From Sphingomicrobium sediminis (GTDB lineage: Bacteria; Pseudomonadota; Alphaproteobacteria; Sphingomonadales; Sphingomonadaceae), in NCBI RefSeq assembly GCF_023805295.1, contig NZ_JAMSHT010000001.1, positions 1,926,001-1,990,000 on the forward strand: a stretch of DNA of 64,000 nucleotides. Reading direction: 5' to 3'. This document shows positions 9,373 through 18,024 of the stretch, piece after piece (the first letter of the stretch is position 1; the number at the start of each line of letters is the position of its first letter). Under the pieces are notes generated by a model. That model made no database searches, was not told the origin of the DNA, and was given only the letters and a program-made list of their open reading frames with translations. The position numbers and the translations under genes are program-made.

Positions 9373-12017
9373 TCGGCGCGTAAGAAGATGGCGGTGGTCA
9401 CCGCCGGCACCTCGATGCTCTCGGCATCGATTGCGACGGTGCCGAGCATTGGATCGTCACTGGCCGCCTGTACCGGATGCAGCGCGAAGCGACGGGCATC
9501 TGCCATGGGCAGGGTGATGCGTTCGCGGGTGGCATTGAAGACCACGATGACCTGTTCATCACCTTCCGATCCCAAGCGCATGACGATGAGCCCCGGCACC
9601 TGGTCGGGACCGGTATTGTCGAAGCGCAACAGCTCCTTCACGCCGGTGCCCGTGCGCATCCGAAAGAGCGGCTCTTGATTCCGAATGGCCAGCAATTCTT
9701 CCATGTGCGCAGCCGCGCGCGCAATCTGTTCGGGTCCCATGGCCAGGCGCTCATCGGCGAGCATCTGGCGCGCGATCGGCCAGTCCACTTCATTGTCGGC
9801 GCGGTGCGCGAGACCGCGGCCCCACCAATGCTCCCGCCCCGAAAAATCGATGCGGTTGAACCAATCGCCCGAATTGTAGCTGTTATGATCGAGGCTCTTG
9901 GTGCGCAGCAATTCCTGCCCGGCATGGATGAAGGGAATGCCCTGTGCCAGGATCACGAGCGAGTTACCCATGTTCTGCCAGCGCACACGCTCTTCTTTCG
10001 ACGTTTCGAGCGGCAGCTTCCATGCATTGCTGTCGAACAGGGTCGGATTGTCGTGCGCCGCGGCGTAGTTGATCGCCTCTTGCGGGTCGCGGACATAGCC
10101 CAATGGCGCGCCATTATAGTCCATATCGTCGAGCGACCGGATCACGCCATCGGCATTTGCGAAGGCGAAACCGGCGATGCTGCCTGCGAGGCCGGCGCGG
10201 ACATGATCGGCAAGGCGCAGCGCCTCGGCGCGGGCCGCCGGATCGGCCGATGTCATGCGATTGGGCGCAGCATAGAGGCCGCTTGCAAAGCCTTGTGTTC
10301 GCACGGCTTGCTCGGCCTTGCTGTTATAGGCGCCGCCGCGCACCGCATCGCGCATCCGGTCGTTGAACGTGCCGATTCCGGTCCCTGCCATATTGGCCTG
10401 CGTCGCCTGGACGAAGCGGGCATCATTGGCGACCTCGCCAAAATTCCAGCCCTCGCCATAGATGAGCAGGTCCTTGCCATCGACGCCATGCTCTTCGAGC
10501 GTCAACTCGGCGAGGCGGTCGCGCACCTTGAGGATGCTTTCGCGTTCATGGTGGCCCATCAGGTCGAAGCGAAAGCCCGACACCTTGTAGTCGCGCGCCC
10601 AGACGATCATCGCATCGATCAGGATGCGCTCCATCATGTGGCGCTCGGTCGCGAGGTTGGAGCAGCAGGTCGAGTTGGTAACCGCGCCGGTCTCGTCGAG
10701 GCGGTGATAGTAACCGGGCACGATCTTATCGAGCACCGACTTGTCGGCCTGCCCACTGGCCGGCGCATGGTTGAAGACGACATCGAGCACGGTGCCGAGG
10801 CCCAAGCGGTCGAGCGACATCACCATGTTGCGGAACTCGCGAATGCGCGCCGGCCCATCGGGGTTGGTGGCATAGGAGCCTTCGGGCGCGAAATAATGGA
10901 GCGGGTCGTAGCACCAGTTGAAGGAGTCGCGGTCGGCAATTTCGCCAATGTGCGCCTGCTGCGCCTCGCTATTGGCGGGCAGGTCGGTGAGGTCGCCCGG
11001 TTCGCGCTGATCTTCCTTCTTTTCCGGGATCGAGGCGCAATCATTTGTGGGCAGGAGGTGGACATCGCTGAGCCCCGCCTCGGCGAGCCGGGCAAGGTGA
11101 CGCGTGCCGGCATTGTCACCGGCAAAGGCGCCATAACCTCCGCGCAGCATGTCGGGCACTTCAGGGTCCGAGGCCGAGAAATCGCGGACATGCAATTCGT
11201 AGATGACGCGATCTTCGGGATGCTCGGGCAGGTCGCGACGGAAGGCGCCCCACCCCGTCGGCATCAGCCGCGGGTTGGCAAGATCGACGAGTTGTCCCGC
11301 AACGCTGTCGGGGCTGAAATTCACGGCATAGGGATCGGTGACGCGATTGGTGACAACTTCCCCGAGCGCGGGAACGTACACCTCTACATCAAATCCGTAG
11401 AAAAGGTCGGTGTAGCTATCGTCGAGCCGGGCCGACCAGATGCCGGTCGCCGCGTCAAAGGCCATGGCATGCCCGCTGCTTGAGCGCATGTCGCCATCCA
11501 TCGACGTGACCAGCCGGACCGAGCGAGCCGTCGGTGCCCACAGCGCGATGTGCCACTCATTATCGATCAGACGTGCGCCCAGCGGTTCGTCATTGGCGTA
11601 CAGCGCATCGAGAACGGGGCCGATCTGCAGCCCCGTCGGGATGTCGCCGACGAGACCGAAATGTTCGATCATGACCGGGCCTTTGAGCCACTCGGCCACC
11701 CGTTCGCGCGACGCGTCTTCGATACGCCAAAGCGGCATGTCGGCAAGATGCGGAAACTCGTCGAACGTATCGCCCACGGTCCCCGCGCGCTGGAGCGGGA
11801 CGATGTCGTTGCCGGCGACGAGCTGGATCGAATGACCCTGGCTGGTCGGGGCCGCGATCAGGTCGGGGGCGAGCCAATGGGCGCGGGCGTCGGCGGGTTG
11901 GACCATGGGGGCCGAAAGCGGGGCATCAATCGGCGTGGCAGTGGCCGTGCATCCGATCGTCGCGATGCCCAGGAAGGCGGCGCTCGCCAGTCGCGCAACG
12001 CGCATCGTCTTCACCAT
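9369..12017 (-). CDS. pulA: Pullulanase-type alpha-1,6-glucosidase, predicted lipoprotein
   Basis: The 882-residue product is a GH13 debranching enzyme that cleaves alpha-1,6 links in pullulan, starch or glycogen fragments. The core shows NWCYDPLHYFAPEGSY, the nucleophile region GFRFDLMGHH, the acid/base region IYGEGWNFGE and the AAHDNPTLFD motif. The N-terminus is a short signal peptide ending in IATIGC, so the mature protein is probably lipid-anchored or secreted. I chose the ATG at 12017, with AGGGGACGG upstream, over an in-frame start 35 codons earlier that would bury the signal peptide. It diverges from the EEP gene. Klebsiella PulA, a lipoprotein, is the classic type II secretion substrate, and a complete type II operon lies about 35 kb away. 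Confidence 0.92.
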   Translation of the reverse strand: MVKTMRVARLASAAFLGIATIGCTATATPIDAPLSAPMVQPADARAHWLAPDLIAAPTSQGHSIQLVAGNDIVPLQRAGTVGDTFDEFPHLADMPLWRIEDASRERVAEWLKGPVMIEHFGLVGDIPTGLQIGPVLDALYANDEPLGARLIDNEWHIALWAPTARSVRLVTSMDGDMRSSSGHAMAFDAATGIWSARLDDSYTDLFYGFDVEVYVPALGEVVTNRVTDPYAVNFSPDSVAGQLVDLANPRLMPTGWGAFRRDLPEHPEDRVIYELHVRDFSASDPEVPDMLRGGYGAFAGDNAGTRHLARLAEAGLSDVHLLPTNDCASIPEKKEDQREPGDLTDLPANSEAQQAHIGEIADRDSFNWCYDPLHYFAPEGSYATNPDGPARIREFRNMVMSLDRLGLGTVLDVVFNHAPASGQADKSVLDKIVPGYYHRLDETGAVTNSTCCSNLATERHMMERILIDAMIVWARDYKVSGFRFDLMGHHERESILKVRDRLAELTLEEHGVDGKDLLIYGEGWNFGEVANDARFVQATQANMAGTGIGTFNDRMRDAVRGGAYNSKAEQAVRTQGFASGLYAAPNRMTSADPAARAEALRLADHVRAGLAGSIAGFAFANADGVIRSLDDMDYNGAPLGYVRDPQEAINYAAAHDNPTLFDSNAWKLPLETSKEERVRWQNMGNSLVILAQGIPFIHAGQELLRTKSLDHNSYNSGDWFNRIDFSGREHWWGRGLAHRADNEVDWPIARQMLADERLAMGPEQIARAAAHMEELLAIRNQEPLFRMRTGTGVKELLRFDNTGPDQVPGLIVMRLGSEGDEQVIVVFNATRERITLPMADARRFALHPVQAASDDPMLGTVAIDAESIEVPAVTTAIFLRAD

Positions 12018-12071
12018 CGTCCGTCCCCTGATCCTCAACCTGAAGGCTCGACTATTCAGGCAGGGCGGTGC

Positions 12072-12096
12072 CTGCACAAGGCTGCATACGTCTGCA
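12072..12096 (+). repeat. Three CTGCA half-sites in 10-bp phase
   Basis: CTGCA occurs at 12072, 12082 and 12092, exactly 10 bases apart, in the 119-base divergent region between the pullulanase and EEP genes. Helical phasing is a common property of regulator binding sites. No regulator can be named. Confidence 0.35.
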
Positions 12097-12136
12097 TGGA
12101 TTGGAGAAAGGCGGGTGCGCACCTACATAAGAAGGG

Positions 12137-12904
12137 ATGCAGTTCAAGCTGGCCTCCTTCAACATCCGCAAGGCGATCGGGACCGATCGCAAGCGCGATC
12201 CGTCGCGGATCCTGCGGGTGCTGGACGAGATCGAGCCCGATATCGTCGTGTTGCAGGAAGCGGACAAACGTGTCGGCACGCGCGGTGCAGCGGTACCGCA
12301 CGACCTCATCGGCACGCATGGCCGCTGGCGTCCGGTGCCGGCGGCGCGCAGCCACGACAAGCTGCTCGACCTGGTGCCCGACCATCGCCTGACGCGGGGC
12401 ATATTGGACGGGCTCGATACGCGTAATCTCGGCTGGCATGGCAATGCGATCCTGGTGCGTGATGATCACGAGGTGAGCGATGCAATGTGCCTCGACCTGC
12501 CGAGCCTCGAGCCGCGCGGCGCGATCATGGCGGACCTTGCGATTGACGGGCATCCGCTGCGGATCATTGGGGCGCACCTCGATCTGTCGGGGCTGTACCG
12601 GCGACGGCAGGTAGCGGCTTTGATCGAGACCGCACAGGTGCTCGACGGCGACCTTCCCGCCATCATCGCCGCCGATACGAACGAATGGCGTCCTTCTCCC
12701 AACAGCCTCGACGGGTTCGATCCGCATTTCCGCCAGGCGCGCCTCGGGCCGACCTATCATACGCGCCGCCCGATGGCCCCGCTCGACCGCATCTTCGTCG
12801 ATCGGCGTCTCGGGATTGCGGCGTCAGGCGTGCACAAAAGCGCCGCAGCACGCGCGGCGAGCGATCATTTCCCGGTCTGGGCGACCATCAACCTGAAACC
12901 CTAG
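12137..12904 (+). CDS. Endonuclease/exonuclease/phosphatase (EEP) family hydrolase
   Basis: The 255-residue product has the EEP fold seen in exonuclease III, DNase I and inositol polyphosphate phosphatases. Catalytic motifs are visible: Asn in ASFNIRK near residue 9, Glu in VVLQEADK near 39, His/Asp in GAHLDLSG near 155, Asp/Asn in AADTNEW near 184 and the C-terminal SDHFPVW. There is no signal peptide, so it is probably cytoplasmic. Substrate (nucleic acid, phospholipid or sugar phosphate) cannot be told. The stop overlaps that of rpoN through a shared CTAG. Confidence 0.85.
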   Translation: MQFKLASFNIRKAIGTDRKRDPSRILRVLDEIEPDIVVLQEADKRVGTRGAAVPHDLIGTHGRWRPVPAARSHDKLLDLVPDHRLTRGILDGLDTRNLGWHGNAILVRDDHEVSDAMCLDLPSLEPRGAIMADLAIDGHPLRIIGAHLDLSGLYRRRQVAALIETAQVLDGDLPAIIAADTNEWRPSPNSLDGFDPHFRQARLGPTYHTRRPMAPLDRIFVDRRLGIAASGVHKSAAARAASDHFPVWATINLKP

Positions 12905-14343
12905 CCGCCGCGTTCCATCTTGCGCTGGCGGCGCCGCTGGACCGACGAGCCGATGCCCATCGCCTCGCGATATTTGGCGACGGTGCGGCGGGCGAGGTCG
13001 AAACCCTGCGCTTTCAATTCCTTCACGAGCGCATCGTCCGAGAGAATCTTGTCCTCCTCGTCGATCAGCTTCTTTATCGCGGCCTTCACCGCCAGCGCGC
13101 TGGCGCCATCCTCGCTGTCGGCCGATCCGACGCCTGAGCCGAAGAAATATTTGAGCTCGAACAGCCCGCGATCGCACATCAGATACTTGTTCGAAGTCAC
13201 GCGGCTCACGGTGGATTCGTGCACCTCGACCTTCTCGGCGACCTGCCCGAGCGTCAGCGGTTTCAATGCGGAGACGCCTTCCTTGAAGAAGCCTTCCTGT
13301 TGGCGGACGATCTCGATCGCGGTTTTGAGAATGGTCTGCGCGCGTTGGTCGAGCGCTTTGACGAGCCAGTTCGCACTTTGCAGGTGATCGGAAAGCCATT
13401 GCCTTGCCGCCTTGTCGTCCGACCCGGCCTTCAGCTCGGCATGATATTCGCGATTGACCAGCACGCGGGGCAGCGCGTCCGAATTGAGCCGAACGTCCCA
13501 GCCCTCAGCGCCTTCCATGACGAGCACGTCCGGCGTAATCTCGGTCGCAGGAGTAGAGCTGAACTGGCAACCCGGCTTGGGATCGTAGGCGCGCAATTCC
13601 GCAACCATGTCGACCAAGTCTTCTTCGTCGACATTGCAGATACGCTTCAAGTCCTTCATCCGACCCTTGGCAAGCAGGTCGAGATTCTCGATGAGCCGCG
13701 CCATGGCGGGGTCATAGCGATCGGCCGCCTTGGCCTGCAGCGCGAGGCATTCGGACAGCGAGCGCGCGCCGACGCCTGCGGGATCGAGGTCCTGCACCAG
13801 CGAAAGGGCCAGTTCCACCTCGTCCGGATGGGCGCCGAGCGATTCGGCGATGTCGTCCAGCGACCGTTCGAGATAGCCCGTCTCGGCGAGGCTGTGGACG
13901 ATCGTCTCAGCGACCACGCCCAATGTGCCCGGCGTACCGGCAAGCTGGTCGAGCAGATGCTCCTTGAGGCTGTGCGGTTTATGTTCGAGGCGATCGAAAT
14001 CGAAGGCTTCCCCGGCCTCGCCCATCGGGAGGTCGGGAATGGAATCGGTATCGCGCGCAGCCGCGCCCTCGTCATAATCGAGCGCGCCGCTCGTCCCGAT
14101 CATCTCGTCGGCGCCGGCAGGGTCGGCGGCATCTTCGAAGCCGTCCACGTCGGGTTCGCTAACCCGTTCCTCGCCGCGATCGTCGCGCTCGACTTCGAGC
14201 AGCGGGTTCTTGGCGAGCTCCTCGGCAACGACCTGTTCGACCTCGAGTGAGGACAGTGCGAGCAACTTGATCGCTTGCTGCAGCTGCTGGGTCATGACCA
14301 GCTGCTGCGATTGCCGGATATCGAGGGAGGGTCCGAGCGCCAT
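12901..14343 (-). CDS. rpoN: RNA polymerase sigma-54 factor
   Basis: The 480-residue product starts with the Gln-rich activator-interacting region (RQSQQLVMTQQLQQAIKLL). A core-binding region follows, and a C-terminal DNA-binding region ends in the RpoN box ARRTVAKYRE near residue 455. Sigma-54 directs transcription from -24/-12 promoters and needs AAA+ activators. It is the last gene of the leftward rnd-lptC-lptA-lptB-rpoN block, 9 bases after lptB. The hpf and ptsN genes that often follow rpoN are absent here; the next gene is a convergent EEP hydrolase. Confidence 0.97.
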   Translation of the reverse strand: MALGPSLDIRQSQQLVMTQQLQQAIKLLALSSLEVEQVVAEELAKNPLLEVERDDRGEERVSEPDVDGFEDAADPAGADEMIGTSGALDYDEGAAARDTDSIPDLPMGEAGEAFDFDRLEHKPHSLKEHLLDQLAGTPGTLGVVAETIVHSLAETGYLERSLDDIAESLGAHPDEVELALSLVQDLDPAGVGARSLSECLALQAKAADRYDPAMARLIENLDLLAKGRMKDLKRICNVDEEDLVDMVAELRAYDPKPGCQFSSTPATEITPDVLVMEGAEGWDVRLNSDALPRVLVNREYHAELKAGSDDKAARQWLSDHLQSANWLVKALDQRAQTILKTAIEIVRQQEGFFKEGVSALKPLTLGQVAEKVEVHESTVSRVTSNKYLMCDRGLFELKYFFGSGVGSADSEDGASALAVKAAIKKLIDEEDKILSDDALVKELKAQGFDLARRTVAKYREAMGIGSSVQRRRQRKMERGG

Positions 14344-14352
14344 CAGCGCATC

Positions 14353-15141
14353 TTACAGGGCGAAGCTTTCGCCCAGATAAAGGCGCCGCACTTCGGGATC
14401 GGCGACGAGCGCTTGCGGCGTCCCCTGGAACAGGACCTGGCCATCATAGATGATGCAGGCGCGGTCGACGATATCGAGCGTTTCGCGTACATTATGGTCG
14501 GTGATGAGGACGCCGATATCGCGCTGTTTTAGGTCGCGGATGAGGTCGCGAATGTCGGCGATCGACAGAGGGTCGATGCCCGCAAAGGGTTCGTCCAGCA
14601 GCATGATCGAAGGATTGGCGGCCAGCGCGCGGGCAATTTCGGCGCGGCGGCGTTCGCCGCCCGACAGCGCCATGGCCGGGCTTTCGCGCAGGCGGGTGAG
14701 GCCGAATTCGTCGAGCAATTGTTCGAGCCGATCGGCGCGGGCCTGCGGCTCCGGCTCGGCGATTTCCAGCACCGAGAGAATATTCTGCTCGACCGTGAGG
14801 CCGCGAAAGATGCTGGTTTCCTGCGGCAGGTAGCCGAGGCCGAGGATGGCGCGGCGATACATGGGCAGGCCGGTAATATCGTTGCCGTCGAGGACGATGC
14901 GCCCTGCATCGGGTTTGACCAGGCCCATGACCGAATAGAAGCTGGTGGTCTTGCCGGCGCCGTTGGGCCCGAGCAATCCCACCACTTCGCCGCGCGCGAC
15001 GGCCATGGACACGTCCTTGAGCACGACATTCTTGTCGTAGCTCTTGGCGATCGAATTGACCTGGAGGCCGCGATACTCGACCTCTTCCGGAATTTCCGAC
15101 AGGTCGGTGCGGGTGAGGGTCTCGGGTTCGGCGTCGGCCAT
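14353..15141 (-). CDS. lptB: LPS export ABC transporter ATP-binding protein LptB
   Basis: The 262-residue product is an ABC ATPase with Walker A GPNGAGKTTS, signature LSGGERRRAEIARAL and Walker B MLLDEPFAGID. These closely match LptB, the motor of the LptB2FG complex that drives lipopolysaccharide to the outer membrane. The first 20 or so residues are an acidic extension before the ABC domain. The gene sits between lptA and rpoN, the standard arrangement. Confidence 0.96.
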   Translation of the reverse strand: MADAEPETLTRTDLSEIPEEVEYRGLQVNSIAKSYDKNVVLKDVSMAVARGEVVGLLGPNGAGKTTSFYSVMGLVKPDAGRIVLDGNDITGLPMYRRAILGLGYLPQETSIFRGLTVEQNILSVLEIAEPEPQARADRLEQLLDEFGLTRLRESPAMALSGGERRRAEIARALAANPSIMLLDEPFAGIDPLSIADIRDLIRDLKQRDIGVLITDHNVRETLDIVDRACIIYDGQVLFQGTPQALVADPEVRRLYLGESFAL

Positions 15142-15153
15142 TAGTCGCGCGCC

Positions 15154-15681
15154 CTAATCATTTTGCGGCACGGTAAAGCGCCCGGTGACGCGTCCGCCCG
15201 ACTGGTCGACCCCGCGCGGGCCGCCGTCGATCACGGCGCGGCCGCTGACCAGGTTGATGGTGAGGCGCGAGCCGTAAATCTCGTTGGCGCCTTGGCGCAG
15301 CTCGACATTGCCGACGAGGGTGATGACCCGCTCGTTGAGGTCGTAGATCGCATAGTCGCCGCTGGCGCGCTCATCGCCCGAGCGAACGGTCACGCCGCCC
15401 GATGCATCGAGGCGGTCAATGTCGACGCCGTCGCCGGTCGAATAGGCAATGCGCAGCCGCGCGGTCGACAGCGTCAGGGCGCCCTGACGCGCGACGACAT
15501 TGCCGATGAAGAGGGCGCGGTCGTTGCGGTCCTGCACTTCGATGCGGTCCGCGGCGATATCGACCGGCGCATTCACGTCATGCCCGCGCAGGATCGAGGT
15601 CGGATCCTGCGCGACCGCTGCACCTGTCAGGCTGGCAAGGCCGATGGCGGCGATGATAATTTTGGCACGCATATTGCTCAT
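15154..15681 (-). CDS. lptA: Periplasmic LPS transport protein LptA (OstA-like)
   Basis: The 175-residue product starts with a signal peptide (IIIAAIGLASLTGAAVAQ). An OstA/LptA beta-jellyroll region follows with the repeated pattern of short strands (IEVQDRNDRALFIGNVVARQ). LptA bridges the periplasm between LptC and LptD for LPS transport. Its start overlaps the lptC stop by 4 bases (ATGA), which implies translational coupling. Length is normal. Confidence 0.92.
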   Translation of the reverse strand: MSNMRAKIIIAAIGLASLTGAAVAQDPTSILRGHDVNAPVDIAADRIEVQDRNDRALFIGNVVARQGALTLSTARLRIAYSTGDGVDIDRLDASGGVTVRSGDERASGDYAIYDLNERVITLVGNVELRQGANEIYGSRLTINLVSGRAVIDGGPRGVDQSGGRVTGRFTVPQND

Positions 15682-16316
15682 CTGACCGCCCCTTGCGCGA
15701 TTTTCAAGCGGGCACGGCCAGAAAGCACGAGGGTTCGTGCGTCCAGATCGGCGGTCAGACCGCTCGCTTCGAACGATCCGAGGCGCATTTCCCCGGTCAC
15801 CCGGCCATCGCTCCGCAGCATGTTGGTATTGAGGTCGAGCGTCACGTCGCTCGTGTCGAGCCGATAGCCATCGGTGCCGGTGACGCGCAGCGTCGAGGGC
15901 ACGTTCACCATCTTCTCTTCGATATCGTAGCGGCCCTGCGGCGCGAGCACGGTCAGCTCGCCTTCGTCGGTCGACAGGCTGGCGGCCATGTCCTCGATCA
16001 TGACGACGGGCACCGCGCTCGATTCCTGTACCGCGCGTTCGGCGATGATCAGGAAGGCGCGGCCTTCTTCATCTTCGCCGCGATAGCGCGCGCGCTCGAC
16101 CCGCATCCGTTCTTCGGCCTGGTCGACCTCGGTCTTGTCGAGAATGAAGCTGTTGTCGCCGCGTTCGGCGAAGGGGAAGAAAGCGAGCGTCAGCAGTGCG
16201 AACAGGAAAATTACGGGCAGCAGCCACTTGCCGATCCGGACCACCTTGTCATGGCGGCTCCCGGGTTCGGCCCAGCGGCGCTTGGCTGCGCGTTCTTCTC
16301 GTGCCGCCTGGCTCAC
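15678..16316 (-). CDS. lptC: LPS export protein LptC
   Basis: The 212-residue product has a basic cytoplasmic head, one N-terminal membrane anchor (WLLPVIFLFALLTLAFFPFA) and a periplasmic beta-rich domain typical of LptC/YrbK. LptC passes LPS from LptB2FG to LptA at the inner membrane. Sequence identity in this family is low, so the call leans on the topology and on the lptC-lptA-lptB order. The gene starts 10 bases after rnd. Confidence 0.88.
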   Translation of the reverse strand: MSQAAREERAAKRRWAEPGSRHDKVVRIGKWLLPVIFLFALLTLAFFPFAERGDNSFILDKTEVDQAEERMRVERARYRGEDEEGRAFLIIAERAVQESSAVPVVMIEDMAASLSTDEGELTVLAPQGRYDIEEKMVNVPSTLRVTGTDGYRLDTSDVTLDLNTNMLRSDGRVTGEMRLGSFEASGLTADLDARTLVLSGRARLKIAQGAVR

Positions 16317-16325
16317 GCGGGCTCC

Positions 16326-16946
16326 CTAGCTATGGGCGAAAATGTCGACTTCGTCCCAACCGGCAAGGTCGAGCCGGGCACGGTCGGGAAGGAAATCGAA
16401 ACAGGCCTGCGCGAGTTCCGTGCGGCCTTCGCGGGCGAGGCGCTTGTCAAACTCTTCCTTGAGGCGATGCAGGAAGCGCACGTCGCTGGCGGCGTAGTCG
16501 CGCTGGGCATCGGACAGTTCCGGACCGCCCCAGTCGCTCGACTGCTGCTGCTTGGAAATGTCGGCGCTCAGCATCTCCTTCACCAGCTCCTTGAGGCCGT
16601 GGCGGTCAGTATAGGTCCGAACGAGGCGGCTGGCGGTGCGGGTGCAGTAGAGCGGCGCGGCCATGATGCCGAGATAATGCTGCATGATGGCGATGTCGAA
16701 GCGCGCGAAATGATAAAGCTTGAGGCGATTTGGGTCGCCGAGCAGCTTCTTGAGGTTGGGCGCGGCATAATCGCTGTCGGGGCCGAATCGGACGAGATGT
16801 TCGTCCTCGCCGCCGTCCGACAATTGCACGAGGCAGAGGCGATCGCGGTGCGGATGGAGGCCCATCGCCTCGGTATCGACCGCAATCGGGCCATCGGCGA
16901 ACGTCACGTCGTCCGGCAGGTCTTCTTCATGAAAATGTACGGCCAT
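16326..16946 (-). CDS. rnd: Ribonuclease D (DEDDy 3'-5' exonuclease), short form
   Basis: The 206-residue product contains the DEDDy exonuclease motifs: AVDTEAMGL (Exo I), YHFARFDIAIM (Exo II) and YAASDVRFLHRL (Exo III with the Tyr). It trims structured RNA 3' ends. It lacks the HRDC domains of E. coli RNase D; short forms of this kind are common in alphaproteobacteria. It heads the leftward block with lptC, lptA, lptB and rpoN. Confidence 0.92.
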   Translation of the reverse strand: MAVHFHEEDLPDDVTFADGPIAVDTEAMGLHPHRDRLCLVQLSDGGEDEHLVRFGPDSDYAAPNLKKLLGDPNRLKLYHFARFDIAIMQHYLGIMAAPLYCTRTASRLVRTYTDRHGLKELVKEMLSADISKQQQSSDWGGPELSDAQRDYAASDVRFLHRLKEEFDKRLAREGRTELAQACFDFLPDRARLDLAGWDEVDIFAHS

Positions 16947-17179
16947 CTGCTTCCTTTACCCTGCAGGATGAATGTCTTGCGAGGCTTCTAGCGCCCGCCG
17001 TCACCATAGGCCAGAGGCCGAAATCGGGAGAATTCGGCAAGAAATATTAGTAGTGTAACATTTTTTGGTATAAAAGGCGGTCGAGGTGCGAGCCCAATTC
17101 GCGCCAGGGGGCCCATGCGACTCGCCCGGTTCGTACGGCCCTTTATGAATTTTACCGGGGTGAAAAAGTTTGGACGGGC
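16947..17179 (+). other. Gap between rnd and the cold-shock gene: long AT-rich leader
   Basis: This divergent gap of about 230 bases has an AT-rich stretch (17040-17080, with TATAAAA at 17071-17077) in an otherwise GC-rich region. The cold-shock start follows GGACGGG. A long 5' leader would fit cold-shock mRNAs, but no cold box or specific fold could be confirmed by eye. Confidence 0.3.
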
Positions 17180-18019
17180 ATGGGTTACGATAGAGGGCGT
17201 AAAGGCGATCGCGGCGGACGCGGACGCGACAAGCGTGACGGCGGATTCTTCGGAGAAGACAATTACCAGGATCGCGGAAGCAGCTACGGCGGCGACCGTG
17301 GTGGTGGTGGCGGCTATCGCGGTGGCGGTGGCGGCGGCTACGGCGGTGACCGCGGCGGCGGAGGTGGCGGTGGCTACCAGGATCGTGGCGGCGGCTATGG
17401 CGGCGGCGGCGGTTACCAGGATCGCGGCGGCGGTGGCGGCGGCTATCGCGGCGGCGGTGGCGGCGGTGGCGGCTATCGTGGCGGCGGCGGTGGCGGCGGC
17501 GGGATGCCCCCCCAGGTCGTCGGCGAAGGCAAAGGCGTCGTCAAATTCTTCAATCCGCAAAAGGGTTTCGGCTTCATCGTCCGTGACGATGGCGGCGAAG
17601 ACGTCTTCGTCCATATCAGCGCGGTCGAGCAGGCCGGTCTCCAAGACCTGGCCGACGGCCAGCCGCTCGAATTCACGCTCGTGGATCGCGGCGGGCGCGT
17701 CTCGGCGACCAACCTCAAGATTGACGGCGAACCGATGGCCGTCGAGCGTGGCGGCGGTGCAGGCGCTGGTGGCAACACCCGCGAGCTGACCGGCGAAAGC
17801 TCGACCGGCACGGTCAAGTTCTTCAATGCCATGAAGGGCTTCGGCTTCATCCAGCGCGATGATGGCCAGCCCGATGCCTTCGTGCATATCAGCGCAGTCG
17901 AACGCGCCGGCCTAGCCTCGATCCACGAGGGCGACCGGTTCGAATTCGACCTCGAGGTCGACCGTCGCGGCAAATATGCTGCGGTGAACCTCAAGCCTGC
18001 GCCTGCGCAGGAAGGCTAA
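17180..18019 (+). CDS. Two-domain cold-shock protein with an RGG/glycine-rich N-terminal region
   Basis: The 279-residue product has two cold-shock domains, each with the RNP motifs KGFGFI and VFVHIS/AFVHIS. Domain 1 starts at about residue 115 (GVVKFFNPQKGFGFI) and domain 2 at about 210 (GTVKFFNAMKGFGFI). Before them lie about 110 residues made almost entirely of Gly, Arg, Tyr and Asp in repeats such as GGYRGGGGG and YQDRGGG. Such a head is likely disordered and RNA-binding. Double cold-shock proteins act as RNA chaperones or transcription antiterminators in alphaproteobacteria. The ATG at 17180 follows GGACGGG. The next small gene begins 5 bases after the stop. Confidence 0.92.
   Translation: MGYDRGRKGDRGGRGRDKRDGGFFGEDNYQDRGSSYGGDRGGGGGYRGGGGGGYGGDRGGGGGGGYQDRGGGYGGGGGYQDRGGGGGGYRGGGGGGGGYRGGGGGGGGMPPQVVGEGKGVVKFFNPQKGFGFIVRDDGGEDVFVHISAVEQAGLQDLADGQPLEFTLVDRGGRVSATNLKIDGEPMAVERGGGAGAGGNTRELTGESSTGTVKFFNAMKGFGFIQRDDGQPDAFVHISAVERAGLASIHEGDRFEFDLEVDRRGKYAAVNLKPAPAQEG
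17190..17510 (+). repeat. GC-rich GGC/GGT repeat encoding the RGG region
   Basis: Runs of ggcggcggtggc-type units, interrupted by codons for Tyr-Arg and Tyr-Gln-Asp-Arg, encode the disordered head of the cold-shock protein. Such degenerate repeats can change length between strains by slippage or recombination. Confidence 0.7.
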
Positions 18020-18024
18020 TTCGG

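Noticed and set aside
9477..11483. 668-codon frame opposite the pullulanase gene
   Set aside because: It is antisense to clear GH13 motifs and its product is low in family-like structure; a GC-bias artefact.
17040..17180. Cold-box or thermosensor in the cold-shock leader
   Set aside because: The leader is AT-rich, but no motif or stable pairing could be established by eye.
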